Part shown: piece after piece, positions 26,416 to 37,241 of the stretch
How the letters are laid out: every line of letters starts with the position of its first letter
How positions within the stretch are numbered: the stretch's first letter is position 1
Assembly (NCBI GenBank): GCA_013215465.1
Contig: JABSOW010000004.1
Location: 1 to 64,000 of the forward strand
Reading direction: 5' to 3'
DNA length: 64,000 nt
Origin: Colwellia sp.
Lineage (GTDB): Bacteria; Pseudomonadota; Gammaproteobacteria; Enterobacterales; Alteromonadaceae
Made by a program: the position numbers and the translations under genes
The notes under the pieces: generated by a model
Databases searched by the model: none
What the model saw: only the letters and a program-made list of their open reading frames with translations
Told to the model about the DNA's origin: nothing

Positions 26416-26700
26416 ATGATCAATACAAATGAGTTATCACCCCCTAAAAATTGTGATGTTTTGATTACAGGTGGCGTCTTCAAACAAATCAATATCTTTT
26501 TATCACGCTCATACTGAGGAGAAATTAAAATTTAATAATTTAATAATTTAATAATTTAATAAAGTCATATTGGGTGTTGATGGTATTGATATTAACAGGG
26601 GCATCAGCACTCATTACGAGCCTGAAGCTATCTTTAATAGAGTGATGTGGAAAGTGCTGAAATGGTTATTGTTGTTACTGACACCTGTTTTTTAGGTTAA
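26416..26700 (+). pseudogene. Relic of a DeoR-family transcriptional regulator
   Basis: Two fragments read as the effector-binding part of a DeoR-type repressor. The first, 26416-26517, gives NCDVLITGGVFKQIN before a stop. The second, from about 26564, gives LGVDGIDINRGISTHYEPEA. After ATGTGG near 26650 the family signature continues only in another frame as AEMVIVVTDTCFLG (26656-26697), then a stop. One lost base there restores MCESAEMV. The helix-turn-helix part is absent, and the middle is replaced by four TTTAATAA repeats. This is a decayed gene with an internal deletion and at least one frameshift. No intact copy or target operon remains nearby. Confidence 0.65.
26531..26562. repeat. TTTAATAA tandem repeat, four copies
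   Basis: Four exact head-to-tail copies of TTTAATAA occupy 26531-26562, inside the decayed DeoR-type gene at the point where its central part is missing. Confidence 0.9.
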
Positions 26701-26742
26701 TCCATTTCCCTCAACGTTTAAGTGTTATTTTACATGTTCAAA

Positions 26743-26772
26743 AAAAACCTTTGCCGAGTGACAAAGGTTTTT
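26743..26772 (-). terminator. Intrinsic terminator of recA
   Basis: AAACCTTTG (26745-26753) and CAAAGGTTT (26762-26770) form a stem with an eight-base loop. Read leftward, it is followed by a run of Ts. It lies about 30 bases after the recA stop. No recX gene precedes it. Confidence 0.85.
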
Positions 26773-26802
26773 ATTATCTAGAGGGATGAGCTTAGATAAA
26801 AA

Positions 26803-27849
26803 TTATTCTGTGCTTTCTGTTTCTTTCTCTTTCTCTTTCTCTTTCTCTTTCGAAACATCATCTTTGTTTAAGAACATATCACGTAATTTAGCATCAACAT
26901 CCTTCGCCATTTCAGGATGTTCTGCTAAGTATTTGGCTGCATTGGCTTTACCTTGACCAATACGTTCACCATTGCAGCTATACCAAGCACCGGCTTTTTC
27001 AACAAAACCATTTTTAACACCTAAGTCAATTAACTCACCTAAGTTGTTTATACCTTGGCCATATAAAATTTGAAATTCAGCTTGCTTAAATGGCGGAGCA
27101 ATTTTGTTTTTAACCACTTTTACACGGGTTTCATTACCAACAATTTCATCACCATTTTTCACTGCGCCAATACGGCGAATATCTAAACGAACAGAAGCGT
27201 AAAATTTAAGGGCATTACCACCAGTAGTAGTTTCTGGAGAGCCAAACATAACACCAATTTTCATACGAATTTGGTTGATAAAAATCAGCATGGTATTAGA
27301 TGATTTAAGATTTCCTGTTAATTTACGCATGGCTTGGCTCATCATTCGAGCTTGCAGCCCCATGTGCGAATCGCCCATATCACCTTCAATTTCAGCTTTA
27401 GGTGTTAAAGCGGCAACAGAATCAACCACAATAACATCAATGGCGTTAGAGCGAGTTAGCATATCGACAATCTCTAATGCTTGTTCACCGGTATCTGGCT
27501 GAGAAATAAGTAACTCGTCAATATTTACACCTAATTTTTTTGCATAGATAGGATCAAGTGCATGTTCGGCATCAATAAAAGCACAAACTCTACCATCACG
27601 TTGTGCTTGAGCAATAACTTCTAATGTTAATGTCGTTTTACCACTTGATTCTGGTCCATAAATTTCAACAACACGACCTAATGGCAAACCACCAGCACCT
27701 AGAGCAATGTCTAACCCTAAAGAGCCAGTAGAAATAGTTTCGATGTCCATAGTAGTATTATCGCCAAGCTTCATTATTGAACCTTTACCAAATTGACGTT
27801 CAATTTGACTTAAGGCTGCTGCTAATGCTTTTTCTTTATCGTCTTTCAT
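26803..27849 (-). CDS. recA: Recombinase RecA
   Basis: This 348-residue RecA forms filaments on single-stranded DNA for strand exchange and stimulates LexA self-cleavage. Walker [10 protein letters not shown], the [10 protein letters not shown] Walker B region and the [12 protein letters not shown] and [15 protein letters not shown]-binding loops are intact. The C-terminal tail is a nearly pure Lys-Glu run encoded by a hexanucleotide repeat. The native RecA tail is acidic and restrains DNA binding, whereas this one alternates charge. A LexA box lies upstream. The usual downstream recX is missing. Confidence 0.98.
   Translation of the reverse strand: MKDDKEKALAAALSQIERQFGKGSIMKLGDNTTMDIETISTGSLGLDIALGAGGLPLGRVVEIYGPESSGKTTLTLEVIAQAQRDGRVCAFIDAEHALDPIYAKKLGVNIDELLISQPDTGEQALEIVDMLTRSNAIDVIVVDSVAALTPKAEIEGDMGDSHMGLQARMMSQAMRKLTGNLKSSNTMLIFINQIRMKIGVMFGSPETTTGGNALKFYASVRLDIRRIGAVKNGDEIVGNETRVKVVKNKIAPPFKQAEFQILYGQGINNLGELIDLGVKNGFVEKAGAWYSCNGERIGQGKANAAKYLAEHPEMAKDVDAKLRDMFLNKDDVSKEKEKEKEKETESTE
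26824..26851. repeat. TTTCTC hexanucleotide repeat in the recA 3' end
   Basis: Four complete copies of TTTCTC plus a partial fifth encode, on the minus strand, repeated Lys-Glu pairs in the RecA tail. Copy changes would lengthen or shorten the tail by two residues without a frameshift. Confidence 0.85.
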
Positions 27850-27900
27850 GGTTCGCTCCGCGAATAAAAATTATTATTTCGTTTTGATGAAACAAGTATA

Positions 27901-27916
27901 CTGTATAGTCGTACAG
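27901..27916 (-). promoter_or_regulatory. LexA box of recA
   Basis: CTGTATAGTCGTACAG, flanked by TA on both sides, is a near-consensus LexA site 51 bases upstream of the recA start. The divergent mutS starts 309 bases away. The rest of 27850-28225 is AT-rich, and I see no other assignable signal in it. Confidence 0.85.
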
Positions 27917-28225
27917 TATCAAGTTTTTTGTTGTTTTTTTGTTTTACAATAAAAAATCAATAAGTGAGTACTTTTATCCTTTTGATACATAACACATTTA
28001 TTGATACAGATAACTTTGCATGCTTATAATATAAAAAGTTACTTTTTACTTTTTTATTAGCGAATACAATCTTTGAACTACATCGCTTATACATTATGTT
28101 AACTAACATCAGCTTACATTTTCGTCATAAATAATATTAATAAAAAGTAAGATTTGAACATTAAGCTTATGGCATAATTACTCCAGAAAATAAATTAACA
28201 AAATAACAAGAGCTTTAATATTTGA

Positions 28226-30817
28226 ATGGCTAATTCCAAACCAGATCTTTCTTCACACACTCCTATGATGCGTCAATATTTAACCATTAAAGCTGAGTTT
28301 CCCAATATTTTGATTTTTTATAGAATGGGAGACTTTTACGAACTATTTTTTGATGACGCTAAAAAAGCGTCTGATTTATTAGATATCTCATTAACCGCTA
28401 GAGGGAAAACCGGTGGTAATGCTATTCCCATGGCAGGCGTTCCTTACCATGCGGTCGAAAATTATTTAGCCAAATTGGTAAAGCTAGGTGAGTCTGTTGC
28501 TATTTGTGAACAAATTGGCGATCCTGCCACCAGTAAAGGACCAGTAGAGCGTAAAGTAGTTAGGGTAATAACACCCGGCACTTTAAGTGATGAAGCACTG
28601 TTAACTGACAGACAAGATAACTTAATTGTTGCCATTGTCGAAAATCATTCTACCTCGAAAAAACGTTCTGATGCAGATTTCGGCTTAGCTTATCTAGATA
28701 TGGCTAGTGGCCGGTTTGTCATCACTGAGCCACAAACAAGTGAACAATTACAAGCAGAACTACAACGCCTTAGCCCAGCAGAGTTACTTTATCCTGAAAC
28801 CTTAACCGATATGACAATAGTCAATCAATATAAAGGCCTGCGTCGTCGCCCGGAGTGGGAATTTGATATTGAAACCGCGACTGCATTACTTAATAAGCAA
28901 TTTGGCACTAAGGAGTTAACTGGTTTTGGTGTTGATGATAAATTATTGGGTATATCTGCCGCTGGTTGTTTATTTCAATATGTTAAGGACACTCAACGCA
29001 CCGCATTGCCACATATACGCGCAATAATTAGTGAATCAGCCAATTTGGGTGTTGTGCTTGATGCCGCGACCCGACGCAATTTAGAATTAACGCAAAATTT
29101 ACAAGGTCAAACAACTAATACCTTAGCTGCCGTTTTAGATAAATCGTCAACGCCTATGGGATCACGTTTGTTAAAGCGTTGGCTACATTTTCCATTACGT
29201 GATTTGACAATATTAAACAATAGACACAATGCTATAGAGCAAATACTCACAACAGATTTACATCATGATATTCAGCCTATCCTTAAAGGTTTAGGGGATA
29301 TAGAGCGTATAGTTTCTCGCATTGCCTTGTGCTCAGCTAGACCACGAGATTTTGCTCGTTTACGCTATGCTTTACAGCAACTACCTTTATTACAAAGTTG
29401 CCTGTCCCCTGCATTGTCTGGCTATATAAAGACTTTGGCTAAACTTATCCAACCAATTCCTGTTATTCAAAATTTACTTGAACACGCAATTATTGAAAAC
29501 CCACCGGTATTAATTCGTGATGGTGGCGTTATTGCCCCAGGATATCACCAAGAATTAGACGTATTACGCGATTTAAGTGATGGGGCTACTGAATTTTTAG
29601 CACAGTTAGAACAGCGGGAAAAGGAGCGTACAGGTATTCATTCATTGAAAGTGGGCTACAATAAAGTGCATGGCTTTTTTATTGAAATGAGTCGTACCGC
29701 TGCAACCAATGTGCCTGATAATTATATCCGTCGTCAAACGTTAAAAAATAATGAACGCTTTATCACCGAAGAATTAAAAGAACACGAACACAAAGTTCTT
29801 AGTGCGCAAAGTAAGTTTTTAGCATTAGAGAAACGCCTCTACCAAGAATTATTTGATAAAATATTACCCGAACTGGATCAGTTACAAACATTAAGCCAAG
29901 CAATTGCTGAACTTGATGTATTAACGAATTTTGCCGAACGAGCACAAAACTTAAATTATGTAAAACCAGTTTTATTAAACGAAGCGGGGATTCATATTGA
30001 GGCAGGGAGACATGTTGTTGTTGAACAGATGACCAGTGATGCTTTTATTGCCAACCCTATTGTCTTGACTGAACAACGTAAAATGCTGATCATAACTGGT
30101 CCAAATATGGGGGGTAAATCAACCTATATGCGGCAAACAGCATTAATAGTATTACTGGCTCATATTGGCTGTTATGTACCTGCTGATGCAGCAAGAATTG
30201 GTTTGGTAGATCGTATATTCACTCGTATTGGTGCCTCCGATGACTTAGCGAGTGGTCGCTCTACTTTTATGGTAGAAATGACCGAAACGGCCAATATATT
30301 ACACAATGCTACCGACAGAAGTTTGGTATTATTAGATGAAATCGGTCGCGGTACCAGTACCTATGATGGATTGTCATTAGCATGGGCTTGTGCGGAGATG
30401 CTAGCGCTAAAAACTCAAGCATTTACTTTATTTGCTACGCACTACTTTGAGCTAACCTTACTTGCTGAGCAAATCTCAACGCTTGCTAACGTGCATTTAG
30501 ATGCGATGGAGCACAACGATAACATTATTTTTATGCATGCAATTCAAGAAGGCGCGGCAAGCAAAAGTTTTGGTTTACAAGTAGCACAATTAGCCGGCGT
30601 ACCTAAAGCGGTGATCAACCGTGCTAAACAACGTTTAACTGAGCTAGAAAGTGCACAAGCACCATCAATTTTACCAGAAAAATCATCAAGCTTTGAGCAG
30701 TTAACTTTAGTTGCTGACGACCATCCGGCACTAGAGTCTTTACGCAATATTGATGTTAATAATATGACACCAAAACAAGCATTAGATTTATTATTTGAAT
30801 TGAAAGCAAAGCTTTAA
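28226..30817 (+). CDS. mutS: DNA mismatch repair ATPase MutS
   Basis: This 863-residue protein recognises mismatches and recruits MutL. The mismatch-wedge motif [11 protein letters not shown] is near residues 28-38, and Walker [10 protein letters not shown] lies near 625-633, with the ATPase helix [10 protein letters not shown] and [16 protein letters not shown] following. Length is close to E. coli MutS. It diverges from recA and converges on rpoS, with a shared terminator. The ribosome-binding site is weak (AAGAG well upstream). In enteric bacteria recA is separated from mutS by other genes, so the direct divergence here is a lineage arrangement. Confidence 0.97.
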   Translation: MANSKPDLSSHTPMMRQYLTIKAEFPNILIFYRMGDFYELFFDDAKKASDLLDISLTARGKTGGNAIPMAGVPYHAVENYLAKLVKLGESVAICEQIGDPATSKGPVERKVVRVITPGTLSDEALLTDRQDNLIVAIVENHSTSKKRSDADFGLAYLDMASGRFVITEPQTSEQLQAELQRLSPAELLYPETLTDMTIVNQYKGLRRRPEWEFDIETATALLNKQFGTKELTGFGVDDKLLGISAAGCLFQYVKDTQRTALPHIRAIISESANLGVVLDAATRRNLELTQNLQGQTTNTLAAVLDKSSTPMGSRLLKRWLHFPLRDLTILNNRHNAIEQILTTDLHHDIQPILKGLGDIERIVSRIALCSARPRDFARLRYALQQLPLLQSCLSPALSGYIKTLAKLIQPIPVIQNLLEHAIIENPPVLIRDGGVIAPGYHQELDVLRDLSDGATEFLAQLEQREKERTGIHSLKVGYNKVHGFFIEMSRTAATNVPDNYIRRQTLKNNERFITEELKEHEHKVLSAQSKFLALEKRLYQELFDKILPELDQLQTLSQAIAELDVLTNFAERAQNLNYVKPVLLNEAGIHIEAGRHVVVEQMTSDAFIANPIVLTEQRKMLIITGPNMGGKSTYMRQTALIVLLAHIGCYVPADAARIGLVDRIFTRIGASDDLASGRSTFMVEMTETANILHNATDRSLVLLDEIGRGTSTYDGLSLAWACAEMLALKTQAFTLFATHYFELTLLAEQISTLANVHLDAMEHNDNIIFMHAIQEGAASKSFGLQVAQLAGVPKAVINRAKQRLTELESAQAPSILPEKSSSFEQLTLVADDHPALESLRNIDVNNMTPKQALDLLFELKAKL

Positions 30818-30827
30818 GTAATAATAA

Positions 30828-30856
30828 AAGGCTGTAAAGTTACCCTTTACAGCCTT
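30828..30856. terminator. Bidirectional terminator between mutS and rpoS
   Basis: AAGGCTGTAAAG (30828-30839) and CTTTACAGCCTT (30845-30856) form a perfect 12-bp stem with a five-base loop. T-rich sequence follows in the leftward (rpoS) direction, and a shorter T run lies to the right. Confidence 0.88.
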
Positions 30857-30908
30857 AGGTTTTACCGTAATGCTTTTATCAATGAAAATACAATTTTACT
30901 TTTTTTAT

Positions 30909-31802
30909 TTACGAAATTTCAAATATCGCTTCTATTGATAAGTTTTGTTGACTTAAAATATCACGAAGTCGTTTCAATGCTTCTACTTGAATTTGACGAA
31001 CACGTTCGCGGGTTAAGCCGATTTCACGGCCAACATCTTCAAGGGTTGCCGCCTCATAACCCATTAGGCCAAAACGCCTAGCCAATACTTCTCTTTGTTT
31101 AGAGTTTAATTCATTCAGCCAACTTATAATATTATTACTCATATCTTCTGATTGTAAGTCACCTTCAGGGCCAGCACTTTTTTCATCGGCAATAACATCA
31201 AGTAATGCTTTATCTGAATCACCCACAAAAGGGGTATCAACCGAAGTGATACGCTCATTTAAGCGCAGCATTTTGTTTACGTCAGCAACTGGTCGGTCTA
31301 ACGAACTAGCAATATCTTCTGCTGTGGGTTCATGATCGAGTTTTTGAACCAGTTCGCGTGAGGTACGTAAATAGATATTTAATTCTTTAACGACGTGAAT
31401 GGGTAAACGAATGGTACGAGTTTGATTCATAATCGCTCGTTCAATCGTTTGACGGATCCACCAAGTAGCGTAAGTTGAAAAACGAAAACCTCGTTCAGGG
31501 TCAAACTTTTCTACCGCACGGATTAAACCTAAGTTACCTTCCTCAATTAAATCAAGTAAAGGCAAGCCACGATTGTTGTATCGTCTAGCAATTTTAACCA
31601 CCAAACGTAAATTACTTACAATCATACGTTTTCTCGAGGCTTCATCTCCTTTTAGAGCCAATCGAGAAAAATAAACTTCTTCTTCTGCACTTAGTAATGG
31701 TGAAAAGCCAATTTCACTTAAATAAATTTGAGTAGCATCTAAATTTGATGATACCTCTTCTTTATCATTCAATACTGCGGTTTTTTTTCCTTGTTTTACC
31801 AT
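30909..31802 (-). CDS. rpoS: RNA polymerase sigma factor RpoS
   Basis: This 297-residue group 2 sigma-70 factor controls stationary-phase and general stress genes. Region 2 contains [31 protein letters not shown] and [15 protein letters not shown]. Region 4 ends with [20 protein letters not shown]. It is somewhat shorter than E. coli RpoS because of a short N-terminus. TGGAG lies six bases before the ATG. It follows nlpD, the classical rpoS neighbour whose coding region often carries the rpoS promoter. Confidence 0.97.
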   Translation of the reverse strand: MVKQGKKTAVLNDKEEVSSNLDATQIYLSEIGFSPLLSAEEEVYFSRLALKGDEASRKRMIVSNLRLVVKIARRYNNRGLPLLDLIEEGNLGLIRAVEKFDPERGFRFSTYATWWIRQTIERAIMNQTRTIRLPIHVVKELNIYLRTSRELVQKLDHEPTAEDIASSLDRPVADVNKMLRLNERITSVDTPFVGDSDKALLDVIADEKSAGPEGDLQSEDMSNNIISWLNELNSKQREVLARRFGLMGYEAATLEDVGREIGLTRERVRQIQVEALKRLRDILSQQNLSIEAIFEIS

Positions 31803-31889
31803 GCTATTCTCCAGTAAGTTGTATTAATTATTTACACTATCTCCAGTTGTTTTTTAATGAGATTTTTCTGTTTAAGCTAAATACTCTTA

Positions 31890-32801
31890 TTACTTTCTTG
31901 GTAAATACTTTAGAGGGTCAACTGACTTACCGCGAAAACGAACTTCAAAATGAAGCATAACTCGTTGCGCACCGGTATTACCCATTTTAGCAATAACATC
32001 ACCTAATTTAACCTGTTGCTGTTCTTTTACTAAGATTTTGTCATTGTGAGCATAAGCACTAAGGTAATCATCATTATGTTTGATGATAATTAACTTACCG
32101 TATCCTCTCAACGCACTACCTGCGTAAACCACTTTGCCATTTGCCGCGGCACTAATATTAATGCCACGACGTCCGGCGATATCTATCCCTTTATTACCTT
32201 GTACTTTAGCAGAGAATTTCGTAATGATTTTACCTTTTACAGGCCATTGCCAGTGACTAATTTTTTGCGAAAAATTGGTCTTTGATGAGCCACTTCGTAT
32301 TATTTTTTTATTGCTTGTATTTTCACCATACGCCTGCTTTTTAGAAGATGCAATAGTATTTTTTATTACCTTGGAACTGGTCAGACTAGAGCTTTTAGTC
32401 TGTTTTTTGCTCGGATGCTTGCTGTTGCTAGCTTTCGCACTTTTCCCTTTGTTTTTAGATACTAAAAATAATCTTTGTCCTGAATAAATATTATAAGGAG
32501 GTCGGATATTATTCAATTTAGCTATTTGGCGCACGTCTGAGTTTGCTCGCCAAGCAATAGAATATAGAGTTTCTCCTTGGCGCACTGTGTATTCATTAGT
32601 GTTAATACTGTTTTTAACGCTCTTTTTTAACGGCGTACTACCATAAACGCTAACAACAGGGGCCGGTTTATTTCTAGATGAGCAAGCGCTGAGGTTTATT
32701 GAAATAATAACAAAGCAGAGTACTTTTAAAGATAAAAGTAGATTATAACTAAACCTGCTAGTTATATGGATGCTAAAGACATTTATGCGCTTAATTACCA
32801 T
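31890..32801 (-). CDS. nlpD: LysM/M23-domain lipoprotein NlpD, amidase activator
   Basis: This 303-residue envelope lipoprotein activates a cell-division amidase. The lipobox LSAC places the lipidated Cys at residue 40. A LysM domain spans about 70-114, followed by a Ser/Lys-rich linker (about 118-190) and a LytM/M23 domain from about 195. The metal ligands of active M23 peptidases are lost: NKGIDIAG has Asn and Lys where a histidine is expected, and the HxH site reads YAHN. This is normal for NlpD/EnvC activators. No ribosome-binding site precedes the ATG. It lies 87 bases before rpoS. Confidence 0.93.
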   Translation of the reverse strand: MVIKRINVFSIHITSRFSYNLLLSLKVLCFVIISINLSACSSRNKPAPVVSVYGSTPLKKSVKNSINTNEYTVRQGETLYSIAWRANSDVRQIAKLNNIRPPYNIYSGQRLFLVSKNKGKSAKASNSKHPSKKQTKSSSLTSSKVIKNTIASSKKQAYGENTSNKKIIRSGSSKTNFSQKISHWQWPVKGKIITKFSAKVQGNKGIDIAGRRGINISAAANGKVVYAGSALRGYGKLIIIKHNDDYLSAYAHNDKILVKEQQQVKLGDVIAKMGNTGAQRVMLHFEVRFRGKSVDPLKYLPRK

Positions 32802-32823
32802 TAGAGAGGAAAAGTAAATTTAA

Positions 32824-33402
32824 TTAGCGGAAAATGAAATAAGCAATGATAATTAAGGAAACTAATCCCCAGCCCAAAACATCAACCCATTTACGTAAGT
32901 TTTTCTCCATAGCACTACCGCCCCACTGAATAAGTCCAGCAACCATGAAGAACCTCAACCCTCGTCCAATTGCTGACGCGAATAGAAAAGGTAAAAAAGC
33001 CATCTGTAAAAAACCAGCACTTAACGTAAATAGTTTGTAAGGTATCGGTGAAAAACCAGCAATAAATACTACCCATACACCCCATTGGCTAAACCAATTC
33101 ATTGCTATATCAAAACGGTGTTGGTAACCAAACTCAGTAATTAACGGCTGTATCCAAGGCTCAAACATCAGATAACCTAATATATAACCAACGGTGCCAC
33201 CAAGAATTGAAGAGACGGTAGTTAAACTGGCAAGCCGCCATGCTTTTTCAGGCTTAGCTAAAACCATAGGTGCAAGTAATACGTCGGGTGGAATAGGGAA
33301 AAAAACTGATTCTGCAAAGGTTAATAGTGCCAGTATTCTAGGGGCAAACTTATGTTCGGCCCACTTTAGCGTCCAATCATAAATAGCAGAGAACAACTTC
33401 AT
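32824..33402 (-). CDS. yqaA: YqaA/DedA-family inner-membrane protein
   Basis: This 192-residue membrane protein has several hydrophobic segments and the SNARE-associated/DedA features FFPIPPDVLLAP and FSPIPYKLFTLSAG, in which conserved prolines break the helices. DedA proteins support membrane homeostasis and lipid-carrier flipping. The exact role of YqaA is unknown. Its ATG overlaps the pcm stop by one base (TAATG), so the two are translationally coupled. The position between pcm and nlpD recurs in marine gammaproteobacteria. Confidence 0.85.
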   Translation of the reverse strand: MKLFSAIYDWTLKWAEHKFAPRILALLTFAESVFFPIPPDVLLAPMVLAKPEKAWRLASLTTVSSILGGTVGYILGYLMFEPWIQPLITEFGYQHRFDIAMNWFSQWGVWVVFIAGFSPIPYKLFTLSAGFLQMAFLPFLFASAIGRGLRFFMVAGLIQWGGSAMEKNLRKWVDVLGWGLVSLIIIAYFIFR

Positions 33403-34073
33403 TATAATAAGTCTCCGGGAACTAATGGTACAAAACGCACAGCTTCTACTTGTTGCTCACTATAATTATCACCATTACGAGTAATTATTTTTAAAATTTG
33501 TGTTTGCTCCCCAACAGGAATTACTAAACGTCCACCATCAACAAGCTGCTCTAGTAATGCCTGTGGTACGCTCGCGGCACCAGCAGTAACAATAATGGCA
33601 TCAAATGGCGCTTTACTTACCCAACCTTGCCAGCCATCGCCATGTTTCATAGATATATTGTGTAGATCCATAGCACGCAAACAGCGTTTTGCTTGAAACT
33701 GCAATGCTTTAATGCGTTCAACTGAGTAAACCTTATCGGTAATTTGCGCTAAAATTGAGGTTTGATAACCTGAGCCAGTACCAATTTCAAGGATACTGTT
33801 TGATTTATCACCTTTTTTCCCTAGTAATAATTCTGACATTTTAGCCACAATATATGGCTGTGAAATAGTTTGGCCCTGCCCTATTGGTAAAGCAGTATTG
33901 TCATAGGCTTTGTGGGCTAAAATTTCAGGGATAAAAATATGTCTAGGTGAGTTAGCTATCGCTTGCAAAACCTTAGGATTAGTTATCCCCTCAGCTTGTA
34001 GTTTTTGTGCCAGTAATTCACCACTGCGTTTTGATTTTCCACTCACTCGACTTTTTATGGTATTACTTATCAT
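33402..34073 (-). CDS. pcm: Protein-L-isoaspartate O-methyltransferase
   Basis: This 223-residue methyltransferase repairs isoaspartyl residues in aged proteins using S-adenosylmethionine. The SAM motif [13 protein letters not shown] and the family signatures [16 protein letters not shown] and KHGDGWQGW are clear, as is the C-terminal [14 protein letters not shown]. It overlaps surE upstream by four bases (ATGA) and yqaA downstream by one base, indicating coupled translation within the surE-pcm-nlpD-rpoS stress gene group. Confidence 0.96.
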   Translation of the reverse strand: MISNTIKSRVSGKSKRSGELLAQKLQAEGITNPKVLQAIANSPRHIFIPEILAHKAYDNTALPIGQGQTISQPYIVAKMSELLLGKKGDKSNSILEIGTGSGYQTSILAQITDKVYSVERIKALQFQAKRCLRAMDLHNISMKHGDGWQGWVSKAPFDAIIVTAGAASVPQALLEQLVDGGRLVIPVGEQTQILKIITRNGDNYSEQQVEAVRFVPLVPGDLL

Positions 34074-34822
34074 AACGTCACTTCACTAATCCATTTTGCC
34101 ATACTATTTATACTATTGTGTGCGGTCATATCAACCGTCAAGGGGGTAACTGAAACATAATTATTGGCTACTGCATGAAAATCAGTACCCTCACCGCCAT
34201 CTAACTCTTCACCTAAGCGACCATACCAATAAATATCTCGTAGCCAAGGGTCTTGCATTTTTTTCATCATTTCAGCCTTATGGCGATGACCAAGGCGAGT
34301 AACTTTTATACCTTTAATCTCAGATATAGGGATATCAGGAACATTAATATTGAGAATTTGATCTACCGCTAATGGGTGTAGTTGGATACGTTGGATGATT
34401 TTGGCGGTAATAACGGCGGCGGTCTGATAATACTGCTCGTGCTTACCAACAAGTGATATAGCAATTGCAGGGATCCCCATATGCCGTCCTTCAGTAGCGG
34501 CGGCAACAGTACCTGAATATAACGTGTCATCACCCAAGTTAGGCCCTTTATTAATACCGGCAACCACTAAATTAGGTGTTAATGAAACTAACTGACTGAT
34601 GCCTAAATGTACCGCATCAGTTGGTGTGCCATTAACCGATATAAAACCGTTTTCCAAGGTTTGGGCGCGCAACGGATTAAGTAACGTCAACGAGTTACTA
34701 GCACCACTGCAGTTTCGATCGGGGGCAACAACAGTAACATTAAAGTGCTTAGCCAGTTCTTGGTAAAGCACTCTAATACCTAGGGCGTGTACGCCATCAT
34801 CATTGCTTAATAATATTTTCAT
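34070..34822 (-). CDS. surE: 5'/3'-nucleotidase SurE
   Basis: This 250-residue metal-dependent nucleotidase/exopolyphosphatase is a survival protein. The metal site Asp8-Asp9 is in [10 protein letters not shown], and the loop [13 protein letters not shown] and [21 protein letters not shown] motifs are intact. The ATG at 34822 matches the E. coli N-terminus and has AGGA six bases upstream. An upstream in-frame TTG at 34828 is less likely. It follows truD by eight bases and overlaps pcm by four. Confidence 0.96.
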   Translation of the reverse strand: MKILLSNDDGVHALGIRVLYQELAKHFNVTVVAPDRNCSGASNSLTLLNPLRAQTLENGFISVNGTPTDAVHLGISQLVSLTPNLVVAGINKGPNLGDDTLYSGTVAAATEGRHMGIPAIAISLVGKHEQYYQTAAVITAKIIQRIQLHPLAVDQILNINVPDIPISEIKGIKVTRLGHRHKAEMMKKMQDPWLRDIYWYGRLGEELDGGEGTDFHAVANNYVSVTPLTVDMTAHNSINSMAKWISEVTL

Positions 34823-34830
34823 TTCCAATC

Positions 34831-35892
34831 CTAACTTTGAACTCTTTGGGTGCCATCTTGGTAATCAATTAACTCACGCAGCACAGTGGTTGCATAAGAG
34901 CCAGCAGGTAATATAAAGCTAATTTTGACTGACGGCAGTGCATTATCACTTTCTTGTTCACTCGCTAAGACTTCAATGTCCGCTTCTTGTACGATTAAAC
35001 GAATACGACGACGTTCTTGTTTTAAACCAAAACGCGGTAAACCTTGAGCAAATTCATTGTGCTTTTCGCCAATTTGTTGCTCAATAGTTTTAGGGTTAGC
35101 GCTGGTCATCAATTCACCCGACCCCCACATTGTTGCGGTGATATCAACATCTTTGTCGAGGAAGCGCTGTACAATAATGTCATCTACTTCATCAAGGTGA
35201 AATACTGATTGTGTACCCGCTAACATTAATACATCGCCTTGCTGTAATTTACTGAAGGTATTTTGTACAATACGTTCACTGATAATATCATTAAAAATAC
35301 ACGATCTTGCGGCAGATAAATACATGCCACGCTTCTTTTTATCTTTAACTTTCGTGCCAGAGAATAATGCTAGGGCTTTATCAATATTACCACCATCGAT
35401 ACCAAAACGTTGCTCGCCAAAATAGTTAGGCACACCTTGCTCTACTATATCATTCCATCGGTTATGAAGCGCTTGGAGGTTAGTAACATTACGTAAAATC
35501 AATTCAAAGCGGTTACCCGTTAAGGCACCAGTACGTAATTTTTTATTATGTCTAGCGTATTTAAGTACTTCAACACCTTCAATGGCTAGATCTTGTAAAT
35601 CATACACCTGCTTACCCGGCACATGCACGCCAAACCATTGCTCCGTTACGGCAAACCTGTCTTTTAAACCAGCATAAGATACTAACTGCTCTTTCACTTT
35701 GAAATACTTAGCAAGCTCTCTGGCAACAAAAACAGTATTAGCGCCTATTTTTCTGATATAAATAAATAAGTGCTCTCCCTCACCTGTTGGTGAAAAAGGT
35801 AATTGTTCAAATACTTTAAAGTCACTTTTTTGGCTACGCAGTAGCCCTAATGATTGTGGTTTACCATGTAAATAAGTAAGTTCTGGTAACAT
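34831..35892 (-). CDS. truD: tRNA pseudouridine(13) synthase TruD
   Basis: This 353-residue enzyme makes pseudouridine 13 in tRNA(Glu). The catalytic Asp78 is in [11 protein letters not shown], and the NYFGEQRFG motif and the family C-terminus [12 protein letters not shown] are intact. It lies between ispF and surE in the standard order. Confidence 0.95.
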   Translation of the reverse strand: MLPELTYLHGKPQSLGLLRSQKSDFKVFEQLPFSPTGEGEHLFIYIRKIGANTVFVARELAKYFKVKEQLVSYAGLKDRFAVTEQWFGVHVPGKQVYDLQDLAIEGVEVLKYARHNKKLRTGALTGNRFELILRNVTNLQALHNRWNDIVEQGVPNYFGEQRFGIDGGNIDKALALFSGTKVKDKKKRGMYLSAARSCIFNDIISERIVQNTFSKLQQGDVLMLAGTQSVFHLDEVDDIIVQRFLDKDVDITATMWGSGELMTSANPKTIEQQIGEKHNEFAQGLPRFGLKQERRRIRLIVQEADIEVLASEQESDNALPSVKISFILPAGSYATTVLRELIDYQDGTQRVQS

Positions 35893-35967
35893 TATTCTTC
35901 TCTAATTAATCTGGTTGTTTTAAAGGTCAAACTAAACACTCTGCTGCTCTTGCATAGGTGACATTGC

Positions 35968-36453
35968 TTACGTTGATGGTATTAATGGTGTTAATAACAC
36001 CACACAATGTACGGCAATACCTTCTTTTCTACCCGTGTAACCTAACTGCTCTGTTGTAGTCGCTTTAACATTAATCTGCTCTATATCACACTGTAAATCT
36101 TCACTTAAACAAATACGCATTGCCGTTAAGTGCGGTGCCATTTTCGGCGCTTGTGCCACTATGGTTATATCACCATTACTAACTTGATAACCTTTTTTAG
36201 TCATTAGACCAACAACATGACGCAATAAAATTCTGCTGGAAATATTTTCATATTGGCCATCAGTATCGGGAAAATGATTACCAATATCACCTAAACAAAG
36301 TGCACCGAGAATAGCATCACAAAGCGCATGAATGGCGACATCACCATCGGAATGAGCAATAAAACCTTGTTCGTATGGTACGGCAATACCGGCTAACATT
36401 AGTGGCCCATTACCACCAAATTTATGCACATCAAAACCATGCCCTATTCGCAT
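35968..36453 (-). CDS. ispF: 2-C-methyl-D-erythritol 2,4-cyclodiphosphate synthase
   Basis: This 161-residue enzyme catalyses the cyclising step of the MEP isoprenoid pathway. The zinc ligands Asp8 and His10 are in GFDVHKF, and the [15 protein letters not shown] and [15 protein letters not shown]-type loop motifs are present, as is the [17 protein letters not shown]-terminal motif. It is a separate protein, not fused with IspD, and lies 42 bases after it. Confidence 0.96.
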   Translation of the reverse strand: MRIGHGFDVHKFGGNGPLMLAGIAVPYEQGFIAHSDGDVAIHALCDAILGALCLGDIGNHFPDTDGQYENISSRILLRHVVGLMTKKGYQVSNGDITIVAQAPKMAPHLTAMRICLSEDLQCDIEQINVKATTTEQLGYTGRKEGIAVHCVVLLTPLIPST

Positions 36454-36495
36454 TTTAAATCCTATTAGTTATTCACACTGTTGTTGGTGAAGCTA

Positions 36496-37218
36496 TTATT
36501 GCTCTAATTTTTGTTGCTCTAAGTAAAAAGTCGCTAAGGCTAAATCTTCAGGACGAGTAATTTTGATATTATCTCGGCGCCCTAAAATAAGTAAACTAGG
36601 TAAACCTGCTAATTCAATCGCTGATGATTCATCCGTAATATCTTTGCCTTCTTTCAGCGCTTGTTCTATAGCTTGCTTTAGTGCAACTGTTTTATACATT
36701 TGTGGGGTAAAAGCATGCCATAAATTGCTACGTTCTATCGTGCTACTAACCATGTTTGGCTGTATTTTAGAGTTCTGTTTCATGGTATCAACCACTTGCG
36801 TAGCTAATAAACCACCACAATTATTCGCGATACATTGTTCAATAATTTTATCTATATCGTTATGAGTAACGCAAGGTCGAGCCGCATCATGTACCAAAAC
36901 CCAAGGATATTTTTCTACATCAATAATTTGTAAGCCATTTAATACCGAGTCTACTCGTTCTTTACCACCTGAAACTCTGATTATATTGGTATTATCCGCT
37001 AACTCGGTTTGCGAAAAATACTCATCCTCGTTACTCAATACTAAAATAACCTTAGCAATTTTAGGGTGGCTTAATAAACGGTTAGTGGTGTGCGTTAAAA
37101 TACTCTGGTTATTAATTTCTAGATATTGCTTCGGGCACGATGCTAACATGCGTTTACCTACGCCAGCGGCTGGAACAATTACTATAAATTGCTCATCGCC
37201 TTGAGCTTGCTTAATCAC
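36496..37218 (-). CDS. ispD: 2-C-methyl-D-erythritol 4-phosphate cytidylyltransferase
   Basis: This 240-residue nucleotidyltransferase attaches CMP to methylerythritol phosphate in the MEP pathway. The CTP-binding start PAAGVGKRM, the VLVHDAARPC motif and ITRPEDLALA near the end are clear. It lies 23 bases after ftsB and directly before ispF. Confidence 0.96.
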   Translation of the reverse strand: MIKQAQGDEQFIVIVPAAGVGKRMLASCPKQYLEINNQSILTHTTNRLLSHPKIAKVILVLSNEDEYFSQTELADNTNIIRVSGGKERVDSVLNGLQIIDVEKYPWVLVHDAARPCVTHNDIDKIIEQCIANNCGGLLATQVVDTMKQNSKIQPNMVSSTIERSNLWHAFTPQMYKTVALKQAIEQALKEGKDITDESSAIELAGLPSLLILGRRDNIKITRPEDLALATFYLEQQKLEQ

Positions 37219-37241
37219 AACTATCGGACTCCTTGGCTCTG

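Noticed and set aside
31890-32801. Active M23 endopeptidase
   Set aside because: The zinc ligands are substituted, as in the non-catalytic NlpD/EnvC amidase activators.
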